From: Lachnospiraceae bacterium
Lineage (GTDB): Bacteria > Bacillota > Clostridia > Lachnospirales > Lachnospiraceae
Direction: 5' to 3'
DNA: 42,091 nt
Assembly (NCBI GenBank): GCA_015057445.1
Contig: SVEI01000017.1
Span: forward strand, 1 to 42,091
Under the pieces are notes generated by a model, which searched no databases, was not told where the DNA came from, and saw only the letters and a list, made by a program, of their open reading frames with translations. Both the position numbers and the translations under genes were made by a program. This document shows positions 16,553 through 24,747 of the stretch, one piece after another. The first letter of the stretch is position 1; the number at the start of each line of letters is the position of its first letter.

Positions 16553-16608
16553 TATTTACTACCTCCTTTTTGTGTTTGTTGCTCCGATTTCTTTTGTTGA
16601 GATAATGA

Positions 16609-16690
16609 TAACATATAAAAAGTTCAAATAATATGTTACATAAAACGAAAGTGTATTGAAAAATATGTAAATATTTGTTATATATAACAT
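16609..16690. promoter_or_regulatory. Divergent control region of glycerate locus, CdaR operator candidates
   Basis: On the plus strand TTGAAA (16656-16661), 17 bases, TATATA (16679-16684) would drive the activator gene. A perfect 14-base palindrome TGTTATATATAACA (16676-16689) covers this -10. A second inverted repeat, TAACATAT (16609-16616) and ATATGTTA (16631-16638), lies on the kinase side and uses the same half-site. This spacing fits one protein acting on both promoters. Confidence 0.55.
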
Positions 16691-16714
16691 AAATGGATGT
16701 TTTTGGAGGCAATC

Positions 16715-17803
16715 ATGGCATTATCTATTAAACAAAGTGTAGCACAGCAGATTGTGGAAGCTGTTAAGGATGTTGCAGGGCATGATATCAATTTTATAGA
16801 TGTTAAAGGAATTATATTTGCCAGTACAGACAAAAAAAGAATTGGAGACTATCACGAAATCGGTCACCAGGTAATAAAAACAGGTGAGACAATCGAGGTA
16901 GACAGTAATGAAGGATTTTTTGGTACTAAAAAGGGTGTAAATGTACCTTTTATATACAAAGGGGATATCTGCGCAGTAATAGGTATTAGTGGAGATCCAG
17001 AAGAAGTAAGAAAATATGTCTACCTTGCTCAGAAAATTACAGCACTAATTTTAAGAGAGCATGAGCTAGACCAGAAGGAACATGACAAAAAAACTCAGTT
17101 AAATCATATCATGCGTTCCATAATTAATCACGATTACATCAATTTGGATTATCTTAAGGAATTCTTGAAGAACTATCAGACCACTCTTAAGGATAATTAC
17201 CAGACAATATTAATAAAACTTGATTCTAGATATAATCCGTCTAATTTATCTATGATAGAAAAGTATATTAATGGAGCTTTTGAACGTACAGGATCTAAGC
17301 TGTATACCTTTAATTATGCAAATGAATATATTCTTTTTTTGGAAACAGAGAAGGTGGACAAATACTTACATATTTTTGAAGAATTGGGACAAAAGTATTC
17401 TCCTATCATTAAGATTGGTGTGGGTCGTCAGGAGGAATTATCTCATCAGTATGTTTCATATCAATCGGCGAAGATTGCCGTAGAAAGCTTATTTGCGGAT
17501 GAGTATATTGCAGTGTTTGACTCCTTGGATTTAGAAATATTGTTAGGCAATGTAGGACAGGAGACCAAGAAGCTGTATTTGCAGAAAACTATAGAGAAGA
17601 TTTCCGAGAAGGATCGAAAAATACTTAAAACATATTTTTCTCTTAATATGTCCTTAAAGGATAGCTGTGAACAATTGTATCTTCACAAAAATACTTTACA
17701 GTATAGGTTGGACAAAATTTGGAAAGAAACAGGCTATAACCCAAGAGAATTTAAGGATGCAGCAGTATTATATGTGGGTCTTAAGATGCTTGGAGAACAG
17801 TGA
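16715..17803 (+). CDS. CdaR-type sugar diacid/glycerate regulator
   Basis: A 362-residue transcriptional regulator. The N-terminal sugar-diacid-recognition domain (about residues 5-135) begins LSIKQSVAQQIVEAVKDVAGHDINFID and includes FASTDKKRIGDYHE and VNVPFIYKGDICAVIGISGDPEEV. A GGDEF-like middle part of the PucR/CdaR class follows, and the C-terminal PucR-type HTH is at about 300-358 (LKTYFSLNMSLKDSCEQLYLHKNTLQYRLDKI). The family activates glycerate, galactarate and glucarate genes when the ligand binds. ATG 16715 follows TTGGAGG at 16703-16709 and is preferred to ATG 16697. It is divergent from the kinase-permease operon, the usual arrangement for its targets. Confidence 0.9.
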   Translation: MALSIKQSVAQQIVEAVKDVAGHDINFIDVKGIIFASTDKKRIGDYHEIGHQVIKTGETIEVDSNEGFFGTKKGVNVPFIYKGDICAVIGISGDPEEVRKYVYLAQKITALILREHELDQKEHDKKTQLNHIMRSIINHDYINLDYLKEFLKNYQTTLKDNYQTILIKLDSRYNPSNLSMIEKYINGAFERTGSKLYTFNYANEYILFLETEKVDKYLHIFEELGQKYSPIIKIGVGRQEELSHQYVSYQSAKIAVESLFADEYIAVFDSLDLEILLGNVGQETKKLYLQKTIEKISEKDRKILKTYFSLNMSLKDSCEQLYLHKNTLQYRLDKIWKETGYNPREFKDAAVLYVGLKMLGEQ

Positions 17804-17848
17804 AATTAATAGTATTAAGATTAAGAAGTTGCGTTAGGAGGTAAATAA

Positions 17849-18265
17849 ATGAAAGACAATAAAAAAAGTGCCTTTTGGTGGGGCGGTATTTTCTTACTAG
17901 GTGTAGGGATTTGGCTTATAGGATTAAGTGTGTTTTATTTGGTTGCTTATGATAAGGTAGAGGGAGAATTGTATATTACCAAGAAGGGTTATGATAATGA
18001 AATACATGTCTATGTTACATATGAGTATGACGGCAAGCTCTACGAAGACATAGGTCTTTCTTCTCGAAATTTATTCACTATGAAGGATGGTAAGAAATAT
18101 ACAGTTTATATAAATCCGGATAAACCTGAATGGCCTAAGTGCGTAGATTTCACATTTGGGATACTGTCAATAGTATTTGGTATTGGTTTGTTAAAAGTGG
18201 ATGCTATGGACAAGCCTAAGAATAAAAAATATGACTACGCAGAGGATACACCTTGGTTAAAGTAG
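17849..18265 (+). CDS. DUF3592-like membrane protein
   Basis: A 138-residue protein starting at ATG 17849 behind GTTAGGAGG. A membrane segment at residues 9-33 is followed by an extracytoplasmic or cytoplasmic beta-rich domain (VEGELYITKKGYDNEIHVYVTYEYDGKLYED through YTVYINPDKPEWPKC) and a second hydrophobic segment at about 103-118. This is the plan of DUF3592, whose function is unknown. It follows the regulator by 45 bases and is closed by a terminator, so it may be co-transcribed with it, but no functional link to glycerate is evident. Confidence 0.7.
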   Translation: MKDNKKSAFWWGGIFLLGVGIWLIGLSVFYLVAYDKVEGELYITKKGYDNEIHVYVTYEYDGKLYEDIGLSSRNLFTMKDGKKYTVYINPDKPEWPKCVDFTFGILSIVFGIGLLKVDAMDKPKNKKYDYAEDTPWLK

Positions 18266-18286
18266 TGAAAGGATAATAATAGTAAT

Positions 18287-18330
18287 AAAAACCTAGAGTG
18301 ACGAAAATGACGAAAACTCTGGGTTTTTTA
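18287..18330 (+). terminator. Terminator after the DUF3592-like gene
   Basis: AAAACCTAGAGT (18288-18299) pairs with ACTCTGGGTTTT (18316-18327), one G-U, and a T-run follows. Confidence 0.85.
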
Positions 18331-18340
18331 ATTCTAATAT

Positions 18341-18383
18341 ATGTAATCTTACATTTACAATAATATAACAAATATGGTAAAAT
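18341..18383 (+). promoter_or_regulatory. Probable promoter of the dapF/cell-envelope operon
   Basis: TTTACA (18354-18359), 18 bases, TAAAAT (18378-18383). The inverted repeat ATGTAA-TC-TTACAT (18341-18354) abuts the -35 and could be an operator. The leader to dapF would be about 100 bases. Confidence 0.5.
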
Positions 18384-18486
18384 GAATTAATTGTGGGCGA
18401 AAATAGGGCAAAGGTAAGAATGATCCTAATTTCAACACAAAACAATGGATAAAAATACAAGAATAAAGACATTTAAGGAGATAGAG

Positions 18487-19350
18487 ATGAAGCTTAATTT
18501 TACTAAGATGGAAGGCTTGGGCAATGACTATGTATATGTAAATTGCTTTAAGGAAAATGTAGAGAATCCTTCCGAACTTTCAAAAAGAGTAAGTGATAGG
18601 CATTTTGGAATCGGTTCAGATGGGCTGATTCTCATTAAACCATCACAGGTAGCAGATTTTACTATGGAGATGTATAACGCAGACGGTTCACAGTCAGAGA
18701 TGTGTGGAAATGGTATCCGTTGCGTTGGAAAGTACGTGTATGACTATGGTCTTACAGATAAGGAGGAAATATCCGTAGAAACTCTTGCGGGAATTAAGTA
18801 CCTTAAGTTTGTGATAGAAAAAAAAGATGCAGAAGATAGAGGAACAGTAGCTATGGTTACTGTGAATATGGGTGAACCAATATTTACTCCTACAGAGGTA
18901 CCAGTAGCTATAGATGAAGATTTAGATAAGGTTGTAGACTATCCAGTAACAATTGATGGCACAAGCTACAACATTACTTGTGTGTCTATGGGTAACCCAC
19001 ATTGTATTACTTATGTGGAAGATACAGATTCATTTCCACTTGAGGAAATAGGTCCTAAATTTGAGTCCAGCTCATTATTCCCAAGAAGGGTGAATGCAGA
19101 ATTTGTGCAGGTAGTAAGCAGAGACTATCTTAAAATGCGCGTATGGGAGAGAGGCTCAGGAGAGACTCTTGCCTGTGGCACAGGTACTTGTGCCACTGTA
19201 GTGGCTAGCATTCTTAATGGTCTTACAGATGATGAAGTAACAGTTAGACTCCTTGGCGGAGAGCTTATTATTAAGTGGGACAGGGAAACTAATCTAGTAT
19301 ATATGACAGGACCAGCAAAGGTTGTATTTGATGGTGTGATTGAAGTATAA
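18487..19350 (+). CDS. dapF: Diaminopimelate epimerase
   Basis: A 287-residue DapF, which interconverts LL- and meso-diaminopimelate for lysine and peptidoglycan. Both catalytic cysteines are in their usual settings: NADGSQSEMCGNGIRC and GSGETLACGTGTCA. The N-terminus MKLNFTKMEGLGNDYVYVNC and the middle TCVSMGNPHCITYVED are also standard. A longer frame begins at 18445, but ATG 18487 has AAGGAG at 18474-18479 and matches the family's start. It is the first gene of a long collinear run; the next gene, 17 bases on, encodes an L,D-transpeptidase, an enzyme class that links peptides through meso-DAP, which gives the pairing a metabolic sense. Confidence 0.96.
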   Translation: MKLNFTKMEGLGNDYVYVNCFKENVENPSELSKRVSDRHFGIGSDGLILIKPSQVADFTMEMYNADGSQSEMCGNGIRCVGKYVYDYGLTDKEEISVETLAGIKYLKFVIEKKDAEDRGTVAMVTVNMGEPIFTPTEVPVAIDEDLDKVVDYPVTIDGTSYNITCVSMGNPHCITYVEDTDSFPLEEIGPKFESSSLFPRRVNAEFVQVVSRDYLKMRVWERGSGETLACGTGTCATVVASILNGLTDDEVTVRLLGGELIIKWDRETNLVYMTGPAKVVFDGVIEV

Positions 19351-19367
19351 ATTTAAGGAGATTGTTT

Positions 19368-21125
19368 ATGTTAGGAAGAATAATGACGAAAATGTATAGA
19401 AAACTTGGTGTGCTGATTGCAACCATATTGATTATTTCTAGCGTATATGTTCCGGAGATAAACACATATGCTATGGGAATAGCTAGTGAAACAGATGCCT
19501 ATATTGAAGAGGCAAGTGATGATTCAAAGAAGGAAATTGCTACAGCGGGTGACGCAGAAATTGTAAGTGATGCAAAAGATACTACAACCACAACTGATGA
19601 AAGTATTTTGGAAGTGGAGCCAAATCAAGAGATAAATGACGAGGGCTCTTTAGTTGATATGGCAAATAATGGAACAATCAGACCTACAGTAAACTATTCT
19701 GTACATGCACAGTCCTATGGGTGGATGACACAGGTTAAGGATGGAGAGAGAGCAGGTGTTGTAGGGAAGTCAAAGAGAATTGAAGCAATTGCTATGTCTG
19801 TAAATACCAATGGAATAGTTGGTGAAGATGGAAATCCTATAACTGGTGGAATTATGTTCAGAACTCACGTGCAGGGAATAGGATGGCAGGATTGGGTATC
19901 AGGTGATGCTGATGGTGATTCTGTAACAATGAATATTAACAAAAAGAATTATGGTGGAACCATAGGTCAAGCAAGGCGTGTAGAGGCTATTGAAATCAAG
20001 TTAACAGGTGAGCTAAGCGAAAAATATGATGTGTTTTATCGTGTGCATGGACAAAGCTATGGATGGCAGACTGCAAGAGCAAATGGTGAAACAGCTGGTT
20101 ATGTTGGACAGAAGAAGAGACTTGAGGCAATAGAGATTATAATTGTTGAAAAGAACGCTGCAATATCTGCAAGTCTTACATATGCTGTACATAGTCAGAC
20201 TTACGGATGGATGAATCCTGTAACAGTATCTGTAGGGCAGGGTAATGCGTCAACTATTACCGGAACAGTGGGACAAGGAAAAAGACTTGAGGCGTTTAAG
20301 GTAAGTCTTAATACTCAGGGAATTACAGGCGGTATAGAATACAAAGCCCATGTACAAAGCTATGGATGGCAAAATCCAGTATCCAATGGTGGCGTAGCGG
20401 GTACCCAGGGAGCGTCTAAACGTTTGGAGGCTATTACCATTGAATTAACAGGTCAGGCTGCATCATATTTTGATGTATATTATAGAGTTCATGTACAAAG
20501 CTTAGGTTGGTTAGATTGGGCAAAGAATGGACAAAAGGCAGGAACACAAGGTGGTGGCAGAAGAATAGAAGCTGTTCAGATATATCTTGCAAAAAGAGGG
20601 GCTAAGGCTCCAGGTTCAATTAAGAATGCTTTCTATAATTACAATGGAACCGGATGGAAGAATGCACCAGGAGAACTGGTAATAAAGGTTAATAAACAGA
20701 TGAATTGTATTACTGTGTATAAGGGTGCAGTTCCAATTAAAGCTATTGTTTGCTCCACAGGATATGCAACTCCTATAGGTACATTTCCATTAAAATCAAA
20801 ATGGAGATGGAAGCAGTTGTTTGGTGGAGTATATGGACAGTATTCATGTCATATCACAGGGCAGATATTATTCCATTCAGTACCGTATATGTCGGCAAAT
20901 ATTTATGCATTGAATACAGGTTATTACAATAAGCTAGGAGAGACTGCTTCAGCTGGATGTATAAGACTTACAACAGCAGATGCAAAATGGATATATGATC
21001 ACTGCCCTACAGGCACAAAAGTAGTAATATATAACAGTAGCTATGTTGGACCACTTGGCAAGCCAGCTGCTCAAAAATTACCAGCTGGTCAGACTTGGGA
21101 TCCTACAGATCCGTTAATTAATTAG
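19368..21125 (+). CDS. L,D-transpeptidase with six ChW repeats
   Basis: A 585-residue secreted wall enzyme. A signal peptide (about residues 1-36) precedes an acidic, Thr/Asp-rich linker (37-105), then six tandem ChW-type repeats (about 108-408), each with the core YGW or GW and the ending (K/R)R(I/L/V)EAI-I-L. A YkuD-type catalytic domain follows (about 434-560), with FHSVPY and SAGCIRL, where Cys531 is the predicted nucleophile. These enzymes make 3-3 cross-links in peptidoglycan or attach proteins. ChW repeats were described in clostridial extracellular proteins and are thought to mediate binding to surfaces or polysaccharides. ATG 19368 follows AAGGAG and is preferred to TTG 19362. Confidence 0.9.
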   Translation: MLGRIMTKMYRKLGVLIATILIISSVYVPEINTYAMGIASETDAYIEEASDDSKKEIATAGDAEIVSDAKDTTTTTDESILEVEPNQEINDEGSLVDMANNGTIRPTVNYSVHAQSYGWMTQVKDGERAGVVGKSKRIEAIAMSVNTNGIVGEDGNPITGGIMFRTHVQGIGWQDWVSGDADGDSVTMNINKKNYGGTIGQARRVEAIEIKLTGELSEKYDVFYRVHGQSYGWQTARANGETAGYVGQKKRLEAIEIIIVEKNAAISASLTYAVHSQTYGWMNPVTVSVGQGNASTITGTVGQGKRLEAFKVSLNTQGITGGIEYKAHVQSYGWQNPVSNGGVAGTQGASKRLEAITIELTGQAASYFDVYYRVHVQSLGWLDWAKNGQKAGTQGGGRRIEAVQIYLAKRGAKAPGSIKNAFYNYNGTGWKNAPGELVIKVNKQMNCITVYKGAVPIKAIVCSTGYATPIGTFPLKSKWRWKQLFGGVYGQYSCHITGQILFHSVPYMSANIYALNTGYYNKLGETASAGCIRLTTADAKWIYDHCPTGTKVVIYNSSYVGPLGKPAAQKLPAGQTWDPTDPLIN

Positions 21126-21143
21126 TAACATTATGGAGGCAAT

Positions 21144-22496
21144 ATGTATCTAGAGGAAGAGAAGAAAAGATTATTGGCTATTGCAGCTAATTTGATAATA
21201 TTGGTATTTCAGGCTCGTTCCTTTGGATATGTATGGTCTACATATTATGATAGTCCTTACTTTTTTAGAGGGGACTATGTTGTAATTGCTATGTATATGG
21301 TATTTATGTATCTAATTACCAAAAGCTTTAATGGATACAAGATAAATTATATGCGAATAGGCTACCTTTGTGTGTCTCATGCTATATCAATCCTTTTAGG
21401 TGGAGGTGTGGCTTATGCATTTACGTGTATGGCTTTGGTCAAGTATGAGAGCTTTCTTCCCATACTTGTTTTGGTAGGTGTCCAGATAGCGTTTGTATCC
21501 CTTTGGATTATTATAGTTAGAACAGTTCAATCCTATATTTATCCACCGAGACAGATGGTGGTAATATATGGAAATTATCCCCCAGATGATTTTCTGAAGA
21601 AGCTAAATAGAAAAAGTGACCGATATGAAATTAGAGAAATACTTAACTATGAAGAAGGATTAAAAAAGATCTGTCAGGATATAGTAAGTTACGAAGGGGT
21701 AATATTATATGATTTACCCTCAGAAGATAGAAATAATATTATAAAGTATTGTTATAAAAAGTCTATTAGAGCATATGTTGTTCCTAAAATAACAGATATA
21801 GTAATGAGGGAATCGGAGGAGTTATACTTAGTTGATACCCCTTTGTTTTTAGCTAGAAATCAAGGACTGCATTTGGATCAACGAATAGTAAAAAGAATGG
21901 TGGATATAGTTGTATCCCTTCTTGGAATTGTTGTGTTGTCGCCCATTATGATGCTTACGGCTATAATAATTAAGCTATATGACAGAGGACCTATTCTATA
22001 CAAGCAAACCAGATTTACTAGGGACAAGAAAACATTTACCATATATAAGTTTAGAAGTATGTATGTTGATGCAGAGCAAAAGGGTGCTAGACTTGCATCA
22101 AAACGAGATTTGCGAATAACCCCTATTGGAAGGATTATAAGGAGAACTCATATAGATGAGACAATGCAGCTTTTTAATGTTCTAAAGGGTGATATGTCTA
22201 TAGTGGGACCAAGACCTGAAAGACCAGAAATATTCGAGAAATATTCAGAGTCTATACCAGAGTTTGAATTTCGCCTTAAGGTAAAAGCTGGAATTACAGG
22301 TTATGCTCAGGTCCATGGGAAGTATAATACAACTCCAATAGATAAATTAAAATTAGATTTGTTATATATAGAAAAATATTCATTTTGGTTAGATATAAAA
22401 CTAATGCTACTTACCCTTAGGATTATATTTTCTAAGGATAGTACTGAAGGTGTAGAAACAAATCAAACCACTGCCTTAAAGAAGGAGGAAATATAA
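21144..22496 (+). CDS. Polyprenyl-phosphate sugar-1-phosphate transferase
   Basis: A 450-residue membrane enzyme of the WbaP/bacterial-sugar-transferase family. The N-terminal half has about four membrane segments (residues 8-140) and a Rossmann-like domain (about 145-240). After another membrane segment (252-275) comes the catalytic domain with KQTRFTRDKKTFTIYKFRSM, HIDETMQLFNVLKGDMSIVGPRPERP and AGITGYAQVHGKYNT. Such enzymes put the first sugar phosphate on undecaprenyl phosphate and so start a polymer. Here it is probably the priming step for the polymer made by the downstream genes, in place of a TagO/TagA start. Its stop overlaps the next start (TAATG). Confidence 0.92.
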   Translation: MYLEEEKKRLLAIAANLIILVFQARSFGYVWSTYYDSPYFFRGDYVVIAMYMVFMYLITKSFNGYKINYMRIGYLCVSHAISILLGGGVAYAFTCMALVKYESFLPILVLVGVQIAFVSLWIIIVRTVQSYIYPPRQMVVIYGNYPPDDFLKKLNRKSDRYEIREILNYEEGLKKICQDIVSYEGVILYDLPSEDRNNIIKYCYKKSIRAYVVPKITDIVMRESEELYLVDTPLFLARNQGLHLDQRIVKRMVDIVVSLLGIVVLSPIMMLTAIIIKLYDRGPILYKQTRFTRDKKTFTIYKFRSMYVDAEQKGARLASKRDLRITPIGRIIRRTHIDETMQLFNVLKGDMSIVGPRPERPEIFEKYSESIPEFEFRLKVKAGITGYAQVHGKYNTTPIDKLKLDLLYIEKYSFWLDIKLMLLTLRIIFSKDSTEGVETNQTTALKKEEI

Positions 22497-23206
22497 TGAA
22501 TGTGGCAATTATTATTGCAGGTGGAGTAGGTTGCCGAATGGGTCATGAGATTCCGAAGCAGTTTATACAGGTTGAAGGTAAACCTGTGCTTGCTTATACC
22601 CTTGAAAACTTTGAAAATCATCCTATGATAGATGCTATTGAGGTAGTGTGTATAGATGGGTGGCAGGATGAATTAGAAAAATATGCCAAGACATACAATA
22701 TTACAAAGCTTAAATGGGTAGTTACTGGCGGACAATCAGCTCAGGAATCCATTAGAAATGGCGTAGAGAATCTTAAAGCTAAGGTGTCAGATGATGATGT
22801 AATAGTTATTCATGACGGAATCAGACCACTGGTAGATATAGATGTTTTGACCGATGTAATTGAAACCTGCAACAAATATGGAAATGGAGTTACTTCCCTT
22901 CCTTACAATGAGCAGATATTTGTTATAGATGATGATATTTCTACCACAAGTTATATTCCAAGGGAAACCTTAAGAAGGGTGTCTACACCGCAGGCTTACA
23001 AATTTAACAAGCTTATATGGGCATACGAAAAAGCCTTTGCTGAGCAGATTGGAATATATGGTTCATCATACACAAATACAATGATGGTTGAATTAGGAGA
23101 GAGACTTTATTTTGCGAAGGGGTCGGATAAGAATATTAAGCTAACAACCCCAGATGATTTAGAGATATTTAAAGGATATTTAAGAAATCAGAGAGAAGAA
23201 AATTAG
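22496..23206 (+). CDS. IspD/TarI-family cytidylyltransferase
   Basis: A 236-residue nucleotidyltransferase. The CTP-binding motif AIIIAGGVGCRMGHEIPKQF is at the N-terminus, with HDGIRPLV near residue 105, RRVSTPQAYKF, and the ending GSDKNIKLTTPDDLEIFKGYL. IspD (isoprenoid pathway) and TarI (CDP-ribitol synthesis) share this fold. The surrounding TagG/TagH and TagF-like genes favour a TarI-like role: making a CDP-activated polyol or similar for a phosphate-linked polymer. No TarJ reductase accompanies it, so the alcohol partner is unknown. In the glycine-rich loop the usual Gly-x-Arg is replaced by GCRMG, a normal variant. Confidence 0.88.
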   Translation: MNVAIIIAGGVGCRMGHEIPKQFIQVEGKPVLAYTLENFENHPMIDAIEVVCIDGWQDELEKYAKTYNITKLKWVVTGGQSAQESIRNGVENLKAKVSDDDVIVIHDGIRPLVDIDVLTDVIETCNKYGNGVTSLPYNEQIFVIDDDISTTSYIPRETLRRVSTPQAYKFNKLIWAYEKAFAEQIGIYGSSYTNTMMVELGERLYFAKGSDKNIKLTTPDDLEIFKGYLRNQREEN

Positions 23207-23214
23207 GAGAAATA

Positions 23215-23988
23215 ATGACAGGAATTAAGGAAATGTACCAGTACAGAAATTTGTTTTTGGAGCTGGTTAGAAAGGGTATAAAATTAAAATATAGACGTTC
23301 TTATCTAGGAGTAGTTTGGTCTATGATAGAGCCCCTACTTACTATGATTGTTCTTACTATTGTATTTGGAACATTACTTGGTCATCATGAAAAAACATTT
23401 CCTGTATACATTCTGTCAGGAAGGCTTATATACAGTTTGTTTTCCCAGTCTACAACAACAGCCCTTAAATCAATAAGACAGAATGAAGGATTAATTAAGA
23501 AGGTACATGTTCCTAAAATGTTATATCCTATGTCTTCAGTTGTATTTAACTATATTTTGTTTGTTATATCACTGGTTGTTTTGGCTGGTGTATCTATAGT
23601 GCTAGGAGTGTATCCAACATGGAGAGTATTGGCTATAATTGTTCCTCTTTTTATACTATTTGTACTGTCTATAGGAGTTGGGTTGTTTTTAGCTACACTA
23701 GGAACCTTCTTTAGAGACTTGGAATATCTGTGGAACGTAGCACTAATGCTTGTTATGTACACCTGTGCGATATTCTATTATCCAGAGACAATCTTAAGCA
23801 GCAATGTGAGTTGGATTTTAAAATACAACCCTTTGTTTTGTGTTATCTCTAACTTTAGAAGTTGCATATTTGGTCAGGAGATGAATGGGTGGATGCTTGG
23901 TTATTCTGCTATATTTGCCTTAGTTTCAGTGGTTGTAGGTTATGTAATATTTGATAGGAATAAGAATAAGTTTATATTGCATTTGTAG
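23215..23988 (+). CDS. Polysaccharide/teichoic acid ABC exporter permease, TagG/Wzm-like
   Basis: A 257-residue ABC-2-type permease with six membrane segments. The N-terminal amphipathic part IKEMYQYRNLFLELVRKGIK followed by LKYRRSYLGVVWSMIEPLLTM is diagnostic for the TagG/Wzm/RfbA group that exports lipid-linked polymers across the membrane. It starts at ATG 23215 behind TTAGGAG and is followed after 12 bases by its ATPase. Length is normal. The polymer is inferred from neighbours to be phosphate-linked. Confidence 0.92.
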   Translation: MTGIKEMYQYRNLFLELVRKGIKLKYRRSYLGVVWSMIEPLLTMIVLTIVFGTLLGHHEKTFPVYILSGRLIYSLFSQSTTTALKSIRQNEGLIKKVHVPKMLYPMSSVVFNYILFVISLVVLAGVSIVLGVYPTWRVLAIIVPLFILFVLSIGVGLFLATLGTFFRDLEYLWNVALMLVMYTCAIFYYPETILSSNVSWILKYNPLFCVISNFRSCIFGQEMNGWMLGYSAIFALVSVVVGYVIFDRNKNKFILHL

Positions 23989-24000
23989 GAAAGAGATTAG

Positions 24001-24747
24001 ATGAAGGAAACAAATTCCCAAGTTATAAAATTGAATAATATCACTATGGAGTTTAATCTGCATAAGGAGAAGCTGGATAGTGTTAAGGAATACTTTATAA
24101 AACTAGTAAAGAGGGATATAAAAAGAGAGCGATTCAAGGCTTTAGATAATGTATCTTTTGCAGTTAATAAAGGAGATAGAGTAGGAGTTTTAGGTCTAAA
24201 TGGAGCTGGAAAGTCTACTCTTATGAAAGTTGTTGCAGGAGTGTTTGAGCCAACTAGTGGAACAATACAAACCCAAGGTGTGATTGCTCCTATGATAGAG
24301 CTTGGTGCTGGATTTGATAATCAGTACACAGGGGCAGAAAATATATTTTTGTATGGTGCTGTCTTGGGGCACTCTAGAAAATATATGCAACAACGATTTG
24401 ACGAAATTGTTGAATTTTCTGAGTTGGGTGACTTTATAAATGTGCCACTTAAGAATTATTCATCTGGTATGAGAGCTAGACTTGGATTTTCTATTGCAAC
24501 TATGGTTAAGCCAGAGATTCTTATACTTGACGAGGTTTTATCTGTAGGTGATGCCAAGTTTAAGAAGAAAAGTGAGGCAAAACTAAAATCTATGATGGAT
24601 GAAAATACAACAGTATTATTTGTGTCTCATAATTTGGCCCAGGTTAGACGAATATGTAACAAAGCAATAATACTTGAAAAGGGAAAGCTGATTGCTTACG
24701 GCGATATAGAGCAAGTCTGTGCTCAGTATGAGGAGATGACAAAATAA
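24001..24747 (+). CDS. Polysaccharide/teichoic acid ABC exporter ATPase, TagH/Wzt-like
   Basis: A 248-residue ATPase with Walker A GLNGAGKST, the signature YSSGMRARLG, Walker B ILILDEVLSVGDAKF and the H-loop VLFVSHN. The N-terminal insertion (LHKEKLDSVKEYFIKLVKRDIK) and IELGAGFDNQYTGAENIFLYG are typical of TagH/Wzt. There is no C-terminal carbohydrate-binding or SH3-like extension as in Wzt of some O-antigens or TagH of B. subtilis, suggesting that export is not gated by such a domain. The next gene starts directly at the following base. Confidence 0.93.
   Translation: MKETNSQVIKLNNITMEFNLHKEKLDSVKEYFIKLVKRDIKRERFKALDNVSFAVNKGDRVGVLGLNGAGKSTLMKVVAGVFEPTSGTIQTQGVIAPMIELGAGFDNQYTGAENIFLYGAVLGHSRKYMQQRFDEIVEFSELGDFINVPLKNYSSGMRARLGFSIATMVKPEILILDEVLSVGDAKFKKKSEAKLKSMMDENTTVLFVSHNLAQVRRICNKAIILEKGKLIAYGDIEQVCAQYEEMTK

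Noticed and set aside
22496-23206. Assignment as housekeeping IspD of the isoprenoid pathway
   Set aside because: Not excluded, but the teichoic-type neighbours and its GSDKNIKLTTPDDLEIF ending favour a TarI-like role; the general family name is kept.
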